Shown here piece by piece: positions 10,248 to 19,916 of a DNA stretch of 64,000 nucleotides. The notes below the pieces were generated by a model. The model was given only the letters and a program-made list of their open reading frames with translations. It searched no databases and was not told where the DNA came from. Within the stretch, counting starts at the first letter, position 1. The number at the start of each line of letters is the position of its first letter. Source of the DNA: Neisseriaceae bacterium HSC-16F19 (GTDB taxonomy: Bacteria > Pseudomonadota > Gammaproteobacteria > Burkholderiales > Neisseriaceae); NCBI RefSeq assembly GCF_024171525.1, contig NZ_JALJZY010000003.1:132479-196478 (forward strand). Reading direction: 5' to 3'. The translations under genes were made by a program, and so were the position numbers.

Positions 10248-10994
10248 TTGAAAAGCAGCACCCAATCCCTGCCCGATTACAGCGATGTGCCGCGCCACAT
10301 CGCCGTGATTATGGACGGCAACGGCCGCTGGGCGAAAAAACGCCTGCTGCCGCGCGTCATGGGGCACAAAAAAGGTCTCGATGCCCTGGAAAACCTGGTG
10401 TCCGAATGCGCGCGGCTGGGTGTGGCGCAGCTGACGGTGTTTGCCTTTTCTACCGAAAACTGGCGCCGCCCGGCAGATGAAGTCGGCTTTCTGATGCAGC
10501 TGTTTATGCAGTCTTTGCAGAAAAAAGTGCGCCGCCTGCACGACAACGGCCTGCGTTTGCGCATCATCGGCGACCGCAGCCGTTTCGCGCCGGAAATCGT
10601 GGCCGGTATCGAAGCCGCCGAGGCGCTCACCGCTGCCAATACCGGCCTGTGTCTCAATATCGCCGCCGATTACGGCGGCCGCTGGGATATTTTGCAGGCC
10701 GTCAACCGCGCCGTGGCCGACGGCCATCACCCGCTCACCGAAGACACCTTGCGCCCTTATCTGTCGCTGGGCGATGCGCCCGAGCCGGATTTGTTTATCC
10801 GCACCGGCGGCGAAGAGCGCATCAGCAATTTCCTGTTGTGGCAGCTGGCCTATACCGAATTTTATTTTGCCGATGTGCTGTGGCCGGATTTCGATGCCGC
10901 CACCTTGGCGCAGGCGCTGGCCTCTTACCGCCGCCGCGAGCGCCGTTTCGGGCGTACTTCCGAACAATTGCCGCTGCAGCAACAGCGGCCTTGA
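10248..10994 (+). CDS. uppS: Isoprenyl (undecaprenyl) diphosphate synthase
   Basis: This 248-residue cis-prenyltransferase makes the C55 carrier lipid for peptidoglycan and other surface polymers. HIAVIMDGNGRWAKKR carries the catalytic Asp at residue 23, and FSTENW and RTGGEERISNFLLWQ are the other conserved blocks. The start is TTG at 10248, with AAGGAT seven bases before it; no suitable ATG occurs before the active site. It runs into cdsA after 15 bases. Confidence 0.95.
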   Translation: MKSSTQSLPDYSDVPRHIAVIMDGNGRWAKKRLLPRVMGHKKGLDALENLVSECARLGVAQLTVFAFSTENWRRPADEVGFLMQLFMQSLQKKVRRLHDNGLRLRIIGDRSRFAPEIVAGIEAAEALTAANTGLCLNIAADYGGRWDILQAVNRAVADGHHPLTEDTLRPYLSLGDAPEPDLFIRTGGEERISNFLLWQLAYTEFYFADVLWPDFDAATLAQALASYRRRERRFGRTSEQLPLQQQRP

Positions 10995-11009
10995 GGGCGG
11001 TTTCCGATC

Positions 11010-11825
11010 ATGTTGAAACAAAGAATTCTGACCGCACTGGTTTTGCTGCCCCTGATGGTGGGCATGCTGTTTTATGCCGGCAGCGGCCTGTGGGCGCTGT
11101 TTGGCGGCCTGATTGCGCTGATTGCGCTGTGGGAATACGCACGCATCTGCGGCTTGAACGGGCAGCAAACCCGCCGCTATCTCGGCGCCAGCTTCGTCTT
11201 GGGCGTGCTCCTGTATGCCGTGAACGACGAGGGTTTGGCCACCGGCTGGCTGGCGCATCTGTTTTGGCTGGCGGTGCTGGTATTCTGGCTGTGCGTGGTG
11301 CCGCTGTGGCTGTACCGCAAATGGACGCTGAAAGCCAACGGGCGCGGCATGCTTTTGGGCTGGATGCTGATGCTGCCGTTTTGGCTGGCACTCATCGGTC
11401 TGCGCCCCGATGCCGCTTATGCCGCCGATTTGCTGGCGGTGATGGTACTGGTGTGGCTGGCGGATGTGGCGGCTTATTTTGTCGGCCGCGCCTTCGGCAA
11501 GCGCCATTTGGCACCGGTCATCAGCCCCAAAAAAAGCTGGGAAGGCGCGCTTGGTGCCTTGCTGTGCGTGGCGCTGTATGCAGCCTGGCTCAACAGCGGC
11601 AGCGGTTTCAGTTTCGGCAGCGGCCTGTGGTCGTCGGTGTGGATCGCCATGCTGCTGGCGGTGGTCAGTATTTGGGGCGATTTGCTGGAGAGCTGGTTTA
11701 AACGGGCTGCGGGCATCAAAGACAGCAGCAATCTCTTGCCCGGTCATGGCGGCGTATTCGACCGCATTGATTCCCTGATTGCGGTATTGGCGGTATATGC
11801 CGCCTGCCAGGTTTGGTTTAATTAA
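11010..11825 (+). CDS. cdsA: Phosphatidate cytidylyltransferase
   Basis: A 271-residue integral membrane enzyme with about eight hydrophobic segments that converts phosphatidate and CTP to CDP-diacylglycerol. The C-terminal CDP-transferase signature is present as KRAAGIKDSSNLLPGHGG followed by VFDRID. It starts 15 bases after uppS in the same operon; the ribosome site (GAGGG) is weak. Confidence 0.96.
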   Translation: MLKQRILTALVLLPLMVGMLFYAGSGLWALFGGLIALIALWEYARICGLNGQQTRRYLGASFVLGVLLYAVNDEGLATGWLAHLFWLAVLVFWLCVVPLWLYRKWTLKANGRGMLLGWMLMLPFWLALIGLRPDAAYAADLLAVMVLVWLADVAAYFVGRAFGKRHLAPVISPKKSWEGALGALLCVALYAAWLNSGSGFSFGSGLWSSVWIAMLLAVVSIWGDLLESWFKRAAGIKDSSNLLPGHGGVFDRIDSLIAVLAVYAACQVWFN

Positions 11826-11871
11826 TATTTCAGTTGCGATGTAGGGGCGGGTTTTATACCAATTTAAAAAT

Positions 11872-11977
11872 TATAGTCATTTAAAATAAGAACGATACGG
11901 CGTTGCTGCGCCTTGCCGTACTATCTGTACTGTCTGCGGCTTGCTGCCTTGCCTCGTTCTTATTTTATTCGACTATA
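11872..11977. repeat. Correia-like element, 106 bp, copy A
   Basis: Terminal repeats are TATAGTCATTTAAAATAAGA on the left and, on the opposite strand at the right, TATAGTCGAATAAAATAAGA. The core CCGTACTATCTGTACTGTCT followed by GCGGC matches the middle of neisserial Correia elements, whose short form is also about 105 bp. An equal-length copy lies at 52243-52348 and a 204-bp relative at 56447-56650. It sits upstream of dxr and could affect its expression. Confidence 0.75.
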
Positions 11978-12004
11978 AATATAAAAAAGAAGGCTACCTG
12001 AAAC

Positions 12005-12080
12005 AGATTCTGCGACTTCGCTGTCGCTACGCGCAGAATGACGACACACAGTCATCCTGCGCGCAGTCGCAGGATCTTGA
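12005..12080. repeat. AGATTCTGCG...CGCAGAATGA palindromic repeat
   Basis: Two palindromic units are joined: AGATTCTGCGAC to GCGCAGAATGAC, and TCATCCTGCG to CGCAGGATCTTG. The same pair appears at 57445-57518, and related units flank the heptamer repeat at 35191-35420. Confidence 0.6.
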
Positions 12081-12211
12081 TCAAGATAATGCATGCTATA
12101 AAGCAAGCCTATCCTTTTTAGATTATTTTTTTGGATTGGTATTATACCCGCCCGCAAAACCGCCATCGGCAGGATGGGCGGCTATAGAAAATCTTAAATA
12201 GCGAGGGTTAT

Positions 12212-13405
12212 ATGATTAGGCTGGCACTATTGGGCGCCACCGGCAGCATCGGCGAGAACACCTTGGACGTGGTGGCACGGCATCCGGAGCGTTTCCGCGT
12301 GGTGGCGCTCACCGGCCACCGTCAGGTGGAAAAACTGGCCGAACAGTGCCAGCAGTTCAAACCGCGCTATGCGGTGGTGGCCGACGAAACCGCCGCCCAA
12401 GCCCTGCGCCAGCGTTTGCAGGCTGCTGCGGTGGACACCGAAGTGCTGTTCGGCGAACAGGCGCTGTGCGATGTGGCTGCCGGCAGCGAAGTGGATGCGG
12501 TGATGGCCGCCATCGTCGGTGCCGCCGGTCTGTTGCCCACCCTGGCGGCGGCCAAGGCGGGCAAAACCATTTATCTGGCCAATAAGGAAACCCTGGTGGT
12601 GGCCGGGGCGCTGTTTATGGAAACCGCACGCCGGCACGGCGCCAAAGTATTGCCGGTAGACAGCGAACACAATGCCATTTTCCAAGTGCTGCCTGAAAAC
12701 TTCGACGGCGACTTGGCGCGTGCCGGAGTGTCTTCTTTGGTGCTGACCGCTTCCGGCGGCCCCTTCCTGCACACCGACTTGGCCGATTTTGCCGCCATTA
12801 CCCCGGCGCAGGCGGTGCAGCATCCCAATTGGAGCATGGGCCAGAAAATCTCCGTCGATTCCGCCACCATGATGAACAAGGGCTTGGAACTGATTGAGGC
12901 GCACTGGTTGTTCAACGCCGCACCGGCGCAACTGGAGGTGGTCATCCACCCGCAAAGCATTGTGCACAGCATGGTGCGCTATGCCGACGGTTCGGTGCTG
13001 GCGCAAATGGGCCTGCCGGACATGCGCACCCCCATTGCCTATTGCCTGGGGCTGCCTGAAAGGCTGGATGCCGGAGTGGACAAACTGGATTTTGCCCGCG
13101 TTGGCGCACTCACCTTCAACCGCCCCGATTTCGTGCGCTTCCCCTGCTTGCAACTGGCCTATGAAGCCATGCAGGCGGGCAAGGCCGCGCCCTGCGTGCT
13201 CAATGCCGCCAACGAAGTGGCGGTGGCGGCCTTCCTGGCCAAACGCATCGGCTTTACCGCCATTGCCGCTTTGGTCGAGCATTGTTTGGACAATTACGGC
13301 CACCAACAGGCCGACAGCGTGGAAGCGCTGCTGCATCTGGACGAACAGGTGCGTGCCGCCGCCCAAGTGTGGGTGCGCAACCATTACCGTGTTTTAAATC
13401 AATAA
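12212..13405 (+). CDS. dxr: 1-deoxy-D-xylulose 5-phosphate reductoisomerase
   Basis: A 397-residue enzyme of the MEP isoprenoid pathway that forms methylerythritol phosphate using NADPH. The nucleotide-binding GATGSIGENT motif is at residues 8-17, and the metal and substrate region LPVDSEHNAIFQ is present. GAGG precedes the ATG. Two uptake-sequence cores are read in frame as LPEN and LPER (about 12689 and 13050). rseP follows nine bases later. Confidence 0.97.
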   Translation: MIRLALLGATGSIGENTLDVVARHPERFRVVALTGHRQVEKLAEQCQQFKPRYAVVADETAAQALRQRLQAAAVDTEVLFGEQALCDVAAGSEVDAVMAAIVGAAGLLPTLAAAKAGKTIYLANKETLVVAGALFMETARRHGAKVLPVDSEHNAIFQVLPENFDGDLARAGVSSLVLTASGGPFLHTDLADFAAITPAQAVQHPNWSMGQKISVDSATMMNKGLELIEAHWLFNAAPAQLEVVIHPQSIVHSMVRYADGSVLAQMGLPDMRTPIAYCLGLPERLDAGVDKLDFARVGALTFNRPDFVRFPCLQLAYEAMQAGKAAPCVLNAANEVAVAAFLAKRIGFTAIAALVEHCLDNYGHQQADSVEALLHLDEQVRAAAQVWVRNHYRVLNQ

Positions 13406-13414
13406 GGACGTATT

Positions 13415-14758
13415 TTGTTACTGACTTTGTTGGCGTTTATCACCGCCATCGTTATTCTGGTCAGCCTGCACGAGCTGGGCCACTATCTGGTGGCGCGCTG
13501 GTGCGGGGTGAAGGTCGTGCGTTTTTCCGTGGGCTTCGGCAAACCGTTTTGGAAGAAAAAGCGCGGCGACACCGAGTGGTGTCTGGCGCCGATTCCCTTG
13601 GGCGGCTATGTGAAAATGGTCGATACCCGCGAGGGCAATGTGGCCGAAGCCGACCTGCCTTATGCCTTTGACAAACAGCATCCGGCCAAACGCATTGCCA
13701 TTGTGGCTGCGGGGCCGCTGACCAATTTGGTGTTGGCGGTGCTGCTTTATGGCGCCAGCTTCAGTTTCGGCGTTACCGAAATCCGCCCGTGGGTGGGCAC
13801 GGTAGAACCCGCATCCATCGCCTCGCAAGCCGGTTTCAAATCCGGCGACCGCATCCAAAGCGTGAACGGTGCCGCGGTGAAAGACTGGGGCGATGCGCAA
13901 ACCGCGATTATTTTGCAGCTCAACGGCGGCAAGGTGGATGTGGCGGTGCAGACCGAAGAGGGTGGGGAAGCCGTGCGCGTGATTGATGTGGCCGGTACGC
14001 CCGCTGCGGCGGCAGTGGCCAAACACAACGGCTATATCGGCATGAGCCCGGGCAAAATCACCCGCCGCATCGGCGATGTCGCCCCGGACAGCCCGGCGGC
14101 GCATGCCGGTCTCAAAGCCGGAGATACCCTGCTGGCCATCGATGGCGAGGGTGTGGCGCAATGGCATGACTTGGTGGCCAAAATCAGCGGCAGCGCCGGA
14201 CAAAAACTGGAAATCACCTATGAGCGCGACGGCCAGCAGCATACCGTGGCCGTCCGTCCCGAATCGCGCGTGGCCGCCGACGGCCGTATTGTCGGCATCA
14301 TCGGCGTCATTCCCATGGCCGACCCGGAATGGGCCCGGCAGGTGCGTCACCGCTATGTGCCCGGCATCGGCGAAGCCTTCAGCCTCGGTGCCGAGAAAAC
14401 CGCGCATTATTCTTGGGTAACGTTGCGTTTCTTTGGCAAACTCGTGACCGGTGAGGCTTCGTTGCGCTATGTTTCCGGCCCGGTGGCGATTGCCGATGTG
14501 GCCGGACGCACCCTGCGCGACGGCATTCAGAGCTATATCGAATTTCTGGCTTTTGTCAGCCTGAGCCTGGGGATTATGAATTTATTGCCGGTGCCGGTAT
14601 TGGACGGCGGCCATTTACTGTATTATTCTATTGAGTGGCTGCGTGGCCGGCCCTTGAGCGAGCGCGTGCAGGAATTGGGCATGCGCTTGGGCGTTTTTAT
14701 TATGTTAACGTTTATGTTGGTGGCGTTTTTTAACGATATTACCCGTTTGCTTGGATAG
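13415..14758 (+). CDS. rseP: Site-2 intramembrane zinc protease RseP
   Basis: A 447-residue inner-membrane metalloprotease. HELGH at residues 19-23 supplies the zinc ligands, two PDZ domains lie between about residues 115 and 290, and the second active-site motif is VPVLDGGHL near the C-terminus. The family cleaves anti-sigma factors and remnant signal peptides. The start is TTG at 13415 with AAGGAC before it; the next residues are already conserved. It is followed by bamA after three bases. Confidence 0.95.
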   Translation: MLLTLLAFITAIVILVSLHELGHYLVARWCGVKVVRFSVGFGKPFWKKKRGDTEWCLAPIPLGGYVKMVDTREGNVAEADLPYAFDKQHPAKRIAIVAAGPLTNLVLAVLLYGASFSFGVTEIRPWVGTVEPASIASQAGFKSGDRIQSVNGAAVKDWGDAQTAIILQLNGGKVDVAVQTEEGGEAVRVIDVAGTPAAAAVAKHNGYIGMSPGKITRRIGDVAPDSPAAHAGLKAGDTLLAIDGEGVAQWHDLVAKISGSAGQKLEITYERDGQQHTVAVRPESRVAADGRIVGIIGVIPMADPEWARQVRHRYVPGIGEAFSLGAEKTAHYSWVTLRFFGKLVTGEASLRYVSGPVAIADVAGRTLRDGIQSYIEFLAFVSLSLGIMNLLPVPVLDGGHLLYYSIEWLRGRPLSERVQELGMRLGVFIMLTFMLVAFFNDITRLLG

Positions 14759-14761
14759 ACT

Positions 14762-17152
14762 ATGAAATTGAAACACATCGCGGCAACCGTTATGGCCTTG
14801 AGCCTGTCTTCCGTGGCTCTGGCAGCCGCGCCGTTTACCATTCAGGACATCCGCGTTGAAGGTTTGCAACGCACCGAACCTTCCACCGTATTCAACTATC
14901 TGCCGGTGAAAATCGGCGACACCTTCACCGACGTACACGGCGAAGAAATCATTAAAAACCTCTACGCCACCGGCTTTTTTGACGATGTGCGCGTGGAAAC
15001 TTCCGGCAACCAGGTCTTGCTGACCGTGGTGGAGCGCCCCATCATCAGCAGCCTCACTGTGAGCGGCGGCAAAACGCTGAGCAATGAAGACATCCGCAAA
15101 AACCTGGCCGGTTTCGGCCTCGGTCAGTCCATGTCTTTCAATCAGGCTACCTTAAACCAGGCCGTGGCCGGTTTGCAGCAGGAATACCGCAACCGCGGTA
15201 AAAACACCGCCGTCATCACCCCGGAAGTGACCCGCTTGGAACGCAACCGCGTGGCCATCGACATCAAAATCAACGAAGGTGTCACCACCCGCATTACCGA
15301 CATCGAGTTTGAAGGCAACGAGCGCTATTCCGACAGCCGCCTGCGCAAGCAGATGTCTTTGAGCGAAAGCGGCCTGTTTACCTGGATTTCCAAGAGCAAC
15401 CGCTTCTCCGACACCAAGTTCCGCGAAGACTTGGAACGCATCAACGATTTCTACCACAACAACGGTTATTTCGATTTCGGCATTACCGATGTGGCGGTGG
15501 ATACCAGCGAAGACCAGAAAAAACAAACCATCAAAATCACCGTGCACGAGGGCGAACGCTACCGCTGGGGTGATGTGGTGCTGGACGGCGACAGCCGCGA
15601 AGTGCCGATGGAAGAGCTCACCCGTCTGTTGACCATGAAAAAAGGCCGCTGGTACAACCGCAGCCAGATGATGGACAGCCTCAAGGCCATTCAGGACCGC
15701 ATGGGCAGCGCCGGTTATGCTTTCAGCCAGGTAGACGTGCGCCCGAATGCCAATCCGCAAAGCGGCGAAGTGGATTTCGCCCTCTTGCTGGTGCCGGACC
15801 GCAAGGTGTATGTGAACCAAATCAATATCAGCGGCAACAACAAAACCCGCGACGAAGTCATCCGCCGCGAATTGCGTCAAATGGAAAGCGCACCGTATGA
15901 CTTGGGTAAAATCCAGCGCTCCAAAGAGCGTATCGAACTCTTGGGTTATTTTGAAAACGTGCAGCTGGATGCCGTGCCGCAGGAAGGTGCACCCGACCAG
16001 GTGGACTTGGATGTGGCGGTAAAAGAGCGTTCCACCGGTTCGCTGGACTTGGCCGCAGGCTGGTCGCAGGATGACGGCCTGGTGCTGTCTGCCGGTGTGG
16101 CGCAGGACAACCTCTTCGGTACCGGCAAATCCGCCAGTGCGCGTATTTCCAATGCCAAGGTGAACCGCGTGGCCTCTTTGTCGTTTACAGACCCCTATTT
16201 CACTGCCGACGGCGTGAGCCTGGGTTACGATGTGTACTACCGCACTTACAATCCCTACAAATCCAACAGCAACCAGCAAGGCTATAAAACCACCACCTAC
16301 GGTGTCGGCACCCGCTTGGGCGTGCCGGTAACCGAGTACGACCGTGTCAACTTCGGTCTGGCGGTGGAGCGCTTGGGGGTGAGGCTGTATGAGAATCCGA
16401 CGCCGCCGCAGCGTTATCAGGATTTTGTCGATCTCAATGGTGCCAACAACTGGATTTTTAAAGGCAATATCGGCTGGGGCCGTAACAAGACCGACAGTGC
16501 GCTGTGGCCAACCCGCGGCTATATCACCAGCGTAAATCTGGATGCCGGCCTGCCGGGCGGTCTGCAATATTACAGCCTCACTCATGACCAAAAATGGTTT
16601 TTCCCCATCAGTAAAAATGTCACCTTGATGCTGGGTGGTGAGCTTGGTTATGCCGACAGCTACGGCAAAACCAAAGAGCTGCCCTTCTTCCAGAGTTTCT
16701 ATGGCGGCGGCTTGGGCTCGGTAAGGGGTTACGAAAGCGGTACCCTGGGGCCGAAATACAAAAACCGCTCTTGCAGCGACGGCGTCTGCAGCTATGACAG
16801 TGGTGCCAGTAGCTTGGGCGGCAATTATAAAGCCTATGCTACAGCCGAGTTGATGTTCCCCTTTCCTGGCGTGAAGGACAACCGTACGGTGCGTTTGGGT
16901 GTGTTTGCTGATGCCGGCAGCGTGTGGGATGGCAAAACCTACAATGACGGTGCTTTGATTGCCAGCGGCGGCAGTGTGTATCAAGGTGTCCATAAATCTA
17001 CCTTCAGTAACGAATTGCGCTATTCAACCGGTGTGGCGGTGACTTGGCTTTCGCCCATGGGGCCGATGAAGTTCAGTTACGCCTATCCTTTGAAGAAGAA
17101 AAAAGAAGACCAGATCCAGCGCTTCCAATTCCAGCTGGGTACCACTTTTTAA
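14762..17152 (+). CDS. bamA: Outer membrane protein assembly factor BamA
   Basis: This 796-residue Omp85 protein has an N-terminal signal peptide (cut near AAA at 20-22), five POTRA domains (about residues 23-425) and a C-terminal barrel ending in FQLGTTF with terminal Phe. It inserts beta-barrel proteins into the outer membrane. A conserved VRGYESG loop motif lies in the barrel. It is encoded between rseP and the skp-like chaperone, the usual envelope-biogenesis order. Confidence 0.97.
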   Translation: MKLKHIAATVMALSLSSVALAAAPFTIQDIRVEGLQRTEPSTVFNYLPVKIGDTFTDVHGEEIIKNLYATGFFDDVRVETSGNQVLLTVVERPIISSLTVSGGKTLSNEDIRKNLAGFGLGQSMSFNQATLNQAVAGLQQEYRNRGKNTAVITPEVTRLERNRVAIDIKINEGVTTRITDIEFEGNERYSDSRLRKQMSLSESGLFTWISKSNRFSDTKFREDLERINDFYHNNGYFDFGITDVAVDTSEDQKKQTIKITVHEGERYRWGDVVLDGDSREVPMEELTRLLTMKKGRWYNRSQMMDSLKAIQDRMGSAGYAFSQVDVRPNANPQSGEVDFALLLVPDRKVYVNQINISGNNKTRDEVIRRELRQMESAPYDLGKIQRSKERIELLGYFENVQLDAVPQEGAPDQVDLDVAVKERSTGSLDLAAGWSQDDGLVLSAGVAQDNLFGTGKSASARISNAKVNRVASLSFTDPYFTADGVSLGYDVYYRTYNPYKSNSNQQGYKTTTYGVGTRLGVPVTEYDRVNFGLAVERLGVRLYENPTPPQRYQDFVDLNGANNWIFKGNIGWGRNKTDSALWPTRGYITSVNLDAGLPGGLQYYSLTHDQKWFFPISKNVTLMLGGELGYADSYGKTKELPFFQSFYGGGLGSVRGYESGTLGPKYKNRSCSDGVCSYDSGASSLGGNYKAYATAELMFPFPGVKDNRTVRLGVFADAGSVWDGKTYNDGALIASGGSVYQGVHKSTFSNELRYSTGVAVTWLSPMGPMKFSYAYPLKKKKEDQIQRFQFQLGTTF

Positions 17153-17165
17153 GTCGGGTTGATGC

Positions 17166-17669
17166 ATGATGAAGACTTGGATAAACCGTGCGGCACGCTG
17201 CACAGTCGTGCTTGTGGCTTGGGGTGCGGCCAGCGCCGCCTATGCCCAAAAATTGGGTTTTGTGGATTTGGCGCGTATTTTCCAGGAAAGCAAGCAGGCA
17301 GTTGTGGTGCAAGAGATGCTGAACCGTGAATTTGGCGAGCGTCAGATCAAACTGGAACAAATGCGCGAGTCGGGGCTGGCGTTCAAACAGCGTTTGGAAA
17401 ACGGTAAATTCAGTGTTGCCGAGCGTGAAAAACAGCTGCAACAAATGTTGGCCATGGATCAAGATTACCGTTTGCAGGCAGCCCAGCTGTTGGAAGAATA
17501 CAATCTGCGCCGCAATGAAGAGTTTGTCTCCTTCCAGCAGAGTGTCTATCGCGCCATTCAAGACTTGGCGCGCCGCCGCGGTTACAGCGGCATCATCACC
17601 GAGGCGGTGTATTTCGACCCGAAATACGACATCACCGACGAGGTGATCCGCATCCTCAACGCACAATAA
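17166..17669 (+). CDS. skp: Periplasmic OmpH/Skp-family chaperone
   Basis: A 167-residue protein with a signal peptide ending AAYAQ (about residue 28), then [14 protein letters not shown], the typical Skp start. A long charged helical arm (about residues 50-135) follows. Skp trimers hold unfolded outer-membrane proteins for BamA. Two adjacent ATG codons (17166 and 17169) are equivalent starts. It lies 13 bases after bamA and 5 bases before lpxD. Confidence 0.92.
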   Translation: MMKTWINRAARCTVVLVAWGAASAAYAQKLGFVDLARIFQESKQAVVVQEMLNREFGERQIKLEQMRESGLAFKQRLENGKFSVAEREKQLQQMLAMDQDYRLQAAQLLEEYNLRRNEEFVSFQQSVYRAIQDLARRRGYSGIITEAVYFDPKYDITDEVIRILNAQ

Positions 17670-17674
17670 GCGGC

Positions 17675-18730
17675 GTGCGCATGACTGCCCGCCTGCTCAG
17701 CGACATCACCGCCGTTTTGGGCGGCACCGTACAAGGCGCCGATGTGGCCGTGGCCCGTCTGGCGCCCTTGGCCGGGGCCGCCCAAGGCGACATCAGCTTT
17801 TTAAGCAATCCCAAATTCAAAGCCCAGGCTCTGGCTTCCGAAGCCGCGGCGCTGATTGTGTCGCCGAAAATGGCGACTGAGTTCCCGCCCGAACGCAGCC
17901 TGATTGTGGCCGACGACCCCTATCTTTATTTTGCCCGCGTGGCGCGTTTGTTCCACCCTGCGCCTGTGGCACGCGGCCTGCGCCATGCCAGTGCGGCCAT
18001 CGACCCCACGGCGGATATTGCCGAAGATTGCGACATCGGCGCACAGGCGGTGATTGAAGCCGGTGTGGTGATCGGCTCCGGCTGCCGCATCGGGCCGGGC
18101 TGTGTGGTCGGCGAGAATTCGGTTTTGGGTGCCGGATGCGTATTGCATGCGAATGTGACGCTGTACAGCGATTGCCGTTTGGGCGAGCGCGTGGAGATTC
18201 ATTCCGGCAGCGTGATCGGCGGCGACGGCTTCGGCAATGCCTGGGATGCCGGGGCATGCGCGTGGTACAAAATTCCGCAACTGGGCGGCGTGCTGATCGG
18301 CAACGATGTGGAAATCGGCGCCAATACCACCATAGACCGCGGCGCCTTGAGCGACACCGTGATTGGCGAGGGCGCGCGCATCGACAATCTGGTGCAGATT
18401 GCCCACAATGTCAAAATCGGTGCGCACACCGCCATTGCCGGATGTGTCGGCATTGCCGGCAGCACTGAAATCGGCGCCTACTGCATCATTGGCGGTGCCG
18501 CCATGTTTGTCGGCCATATTCAGGTAGCCGACCGCACCGTCATCGGCGGCGGCACACTGGTGAGCCACAGCATTAAAGAGGCGGGGCATTATGCTTCGTC
18601 TTACCCCCTGCAAACCCACAAAGAATGGGTGCGCAACGCCGTACACGTGCGGCATCTGCACGAATGGCACAAAACCCTCAAGCGGCTGGAAGAGCGCGAG
18701 CCGGGTCAAAATAGCGCCGAATCAAAATAA
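17675..18730 (+). CDS. lpxD: UDP-3-O-(3-hydroxyacyl)glucosamine N-acyltransferase
   Basis: A 351-residue left-handed beta-helix acyltransferase of lipid A synthesis. The uridine-binding N-domain (about residues 1-100) is followed by hexapeptide repeats of the type I-G-x-x-x-x. The catalytic histidine region is [10 protein letters not shown]. The start may be GTG at 17675 or ATG at 17681; the latter gives an N-terminus closer to LpxD ([15 protein letters not shown]). fabZ follows 12 bases later. Confidence 0.95.
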   Translation: MRMTARLLSDITAVLGGTVQGADVAVARLAPLAGAAQGDISFLSNPKFKAQALASEAAALIVSPKMATEFPPERSLIVADDPYLYFARVARLFHPAPVARGLRHASAAIDPTADIAEDCDIGAQAVIEAGVVIGSGCRIGPGCVVGENSVLGAGCVLHANVTLYSDCRLGERVEIHSGSVIGGDGFGNAWDAGACAWYKIPQLGGVLIGNDVEIGANTTIDRGALSDTVIGEGARIDNLVQIAHNVKIGAHTAIAGCVGIAGSTEIGAYCIIGGAAMFVGHIQVADRTVIGGGTLVSHSIKEAGHYASSYPLQTHKEWVRNAVHVRHLHEWHKTLKRLEEREPGQNSAESK

Positions 18731-18742
18731 CGAGGAATAAGC

Positions 18743-19192
18743 ATGGAATATACCTTACCGCTGGACATCCGCACCCTGCAAAAACTGCTGCCGCACCGCT
18801 ATCCGTTTTTGCTGATCGACCGTGTGACCGATTACGAAGTGCACAAAAGCCTGCGTGCCATCAAAAACGTCACCATCAACGAGCCGTTTTTCCAAGGCCA
18901 TTTTCCCGATTTTCCGGTGATGCCCGGCGTGCTGATTATCGAAGCCATGGCCCAAGCCTCCGGCACCCTGGCCATACTCAGCAGCGAAGGCCGCGCGGAT
19001 GACGAAATCTATTTCTTTGTCGGCATCGACAACGCCCGTTTCAAACGCCAAGTGGTGCCGGGCGACCAGCTGGTGTTTGAAGTGGAACTGCTGGCACACA
19101 AACGCGACATCGGCAAATTCAAAGTGGTGGCCAAGGTAGACGACCAGGTGGCCGCCGAGGCCGAAATCATGTGCGCCAAACGCAAGGTATAA
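18743..19192 (+). CDS. fabZ: 3-hydroxyacyl-ACP dehydratase FabZ
   Basis: A 149-residue hot-dog-fold dehydratase acting in fatty-acid elongation. The active-site His is in [15 protein letters not shown], and the catalytic Glu is in [17 protein letters not shown] precedes the ATG. It follows lpxD as usual, but an uptake-sequence terminator and three unrelated genes now separate it from lpxA. Confidence 0.97.
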   Translation: MEYTLPLDIRTLQKLLPHRYPFLLIDRVTDYEVHKSLRAIKNVTINEPFFQGHFPDFPVMPGVLIIEAMAQASGTLAILSSEGRADDEIYFFVGIDNARFKRQVVPGDQLVFEVELLAHKRDIGKFKVVAKVDDQVAAEAEIMCAKRKV

Positions 19193-19200
19193 ATCACGGT

Positions 19201-19233
19201 ACAGGCTGCCTGAAAACTTTTCAGGCAGCCTGT
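19201..19233 (+). terminator. DUS-pair terminator after fabZ
   Basis: ACAGGCTGCCTGAAAA and TTTTCAGGCAGCCTGT form an almost continuous inverted repeat directly after the fabZ stop. It would separate fabZ from the three following genes and lpxA. Confidence 0.65.
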
Positions 19234-19271
19234 GTTGTTTGTTGTGTTGTTTGTACAGGAGGGCTTGAATC

Positions 19272-19874
19272 ATGAAGCACCCATATCTCGGTTTGGGACT
19301 GATGGCCGCATGGTTGGGACTGGCGGCCGCACCCGTGGCGGCTGAGCCGCATCTGGCCGAAAGCCAATGGCAAATCCCCGCCGGCACACCCTTGCAACAC
19401 GACTTTACCGACACGCGGCGCAATCTGACCATATTTAAAGGCCGCATCACCCTCACGGGCCGTCTGCATGCCGAATGGACGGGCGTGGATGACGAGCGCT
19501 GGCTGGAAGTCTCTTTCCAACCCGATAAGCGCAGCCGTGCCCGTCTGCCCTTTGTACGCGATGATTACCACGAGGCGGATATCCGCATTAAGCTCAATGA
19601 CATCGATTTGAGCCGCCCGTGGTATGAAGGCATGTACAGCGGCGATGATACGGCACACAAAGCCGAATTGCAGCGCATGGTGCGCCGCCACTTTGGCGGT
19701 GAGCCCGGCCGTTTCTGGCAGCAGCGGCAAGGCAGCCTCAGCCGCCCGGCACGCATCACCCTCTCCCGTTTTGCCATGGGCGTGGAATGCGACAGCCGCC
19801 ATTATTACGGCGAAGTGGCGGCCATTCAGCCGCTGGGAAAAACCCGCACCGGCACATTGCGGGAGGGGTGCTGA
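19272..19874 (+). CDS. Hypothetical secreted protein
   Basis: A 200-residue protein with a clear signal peptide (hydrophobic residues 5-22, probable cleavage after PVAA). The mature part has mixed polar and aromatic content, a YHEADIRIKLNDIDL stretch and a Cys near the C-terminus (EGC), plus one in GVECDSRHYYGEV that could pair with it. AGGAGG lies ten bases before the ATG. I do not recognise the family. It is the first of three genes between fabZ and lpxA; a periplasmic role is inferred only from the signal peptide. Confidence 0.7.
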   Translation: MKHPYLGLGLMAAWLGLAAAPVAAEPHLAESQWQIPAGTPLQHDFTDTRRNLTIFKGRITLTGRLHAEWTGVDDERWLEVSFQPDKRSRARLPFVRDDYHEADIRIKLNDIDLSRPWYEGMYSGDDTAHKAELQRMVRRHFGGEPGRFWQQRQGSLSRPARITLSRFAMGVECDSRHYYGEVAAIQPLGKTRTGTLREGC

Positions 19875-19916
19875 GGGCTTTCAGGCAGCCTGCGCCCAAC
19901 ATCACAGGATATCGAT

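Larger units (their letters stand above)
11855..12143. mobile_element. Composite MITE block upstream of dxr
   Basis: The block lies between cdsA and dxr. Its left edge TATACCAATTTAAAAA resembles one end of the 98-bp MITE, and its right edge is TTAGATTATTTTTTTGGATT with GGTAT, the other end of that family. Between them are a complete 106-bp Correia-like element (11872-11977) and an AGATTCTGCG/CGCAGAAT repeat (12005-12080). It is probably a MITE broken up by later insertions. No gene is seen in 11826-12211. Confidence 0.55.

Noticed and set aside
10242..11747. A 501-codon minus-strand frame opposite uppS and cdsA
   Set aside because: It is Gln/His-rich antisense sequence spanning two real genes and is not a plausible protein.
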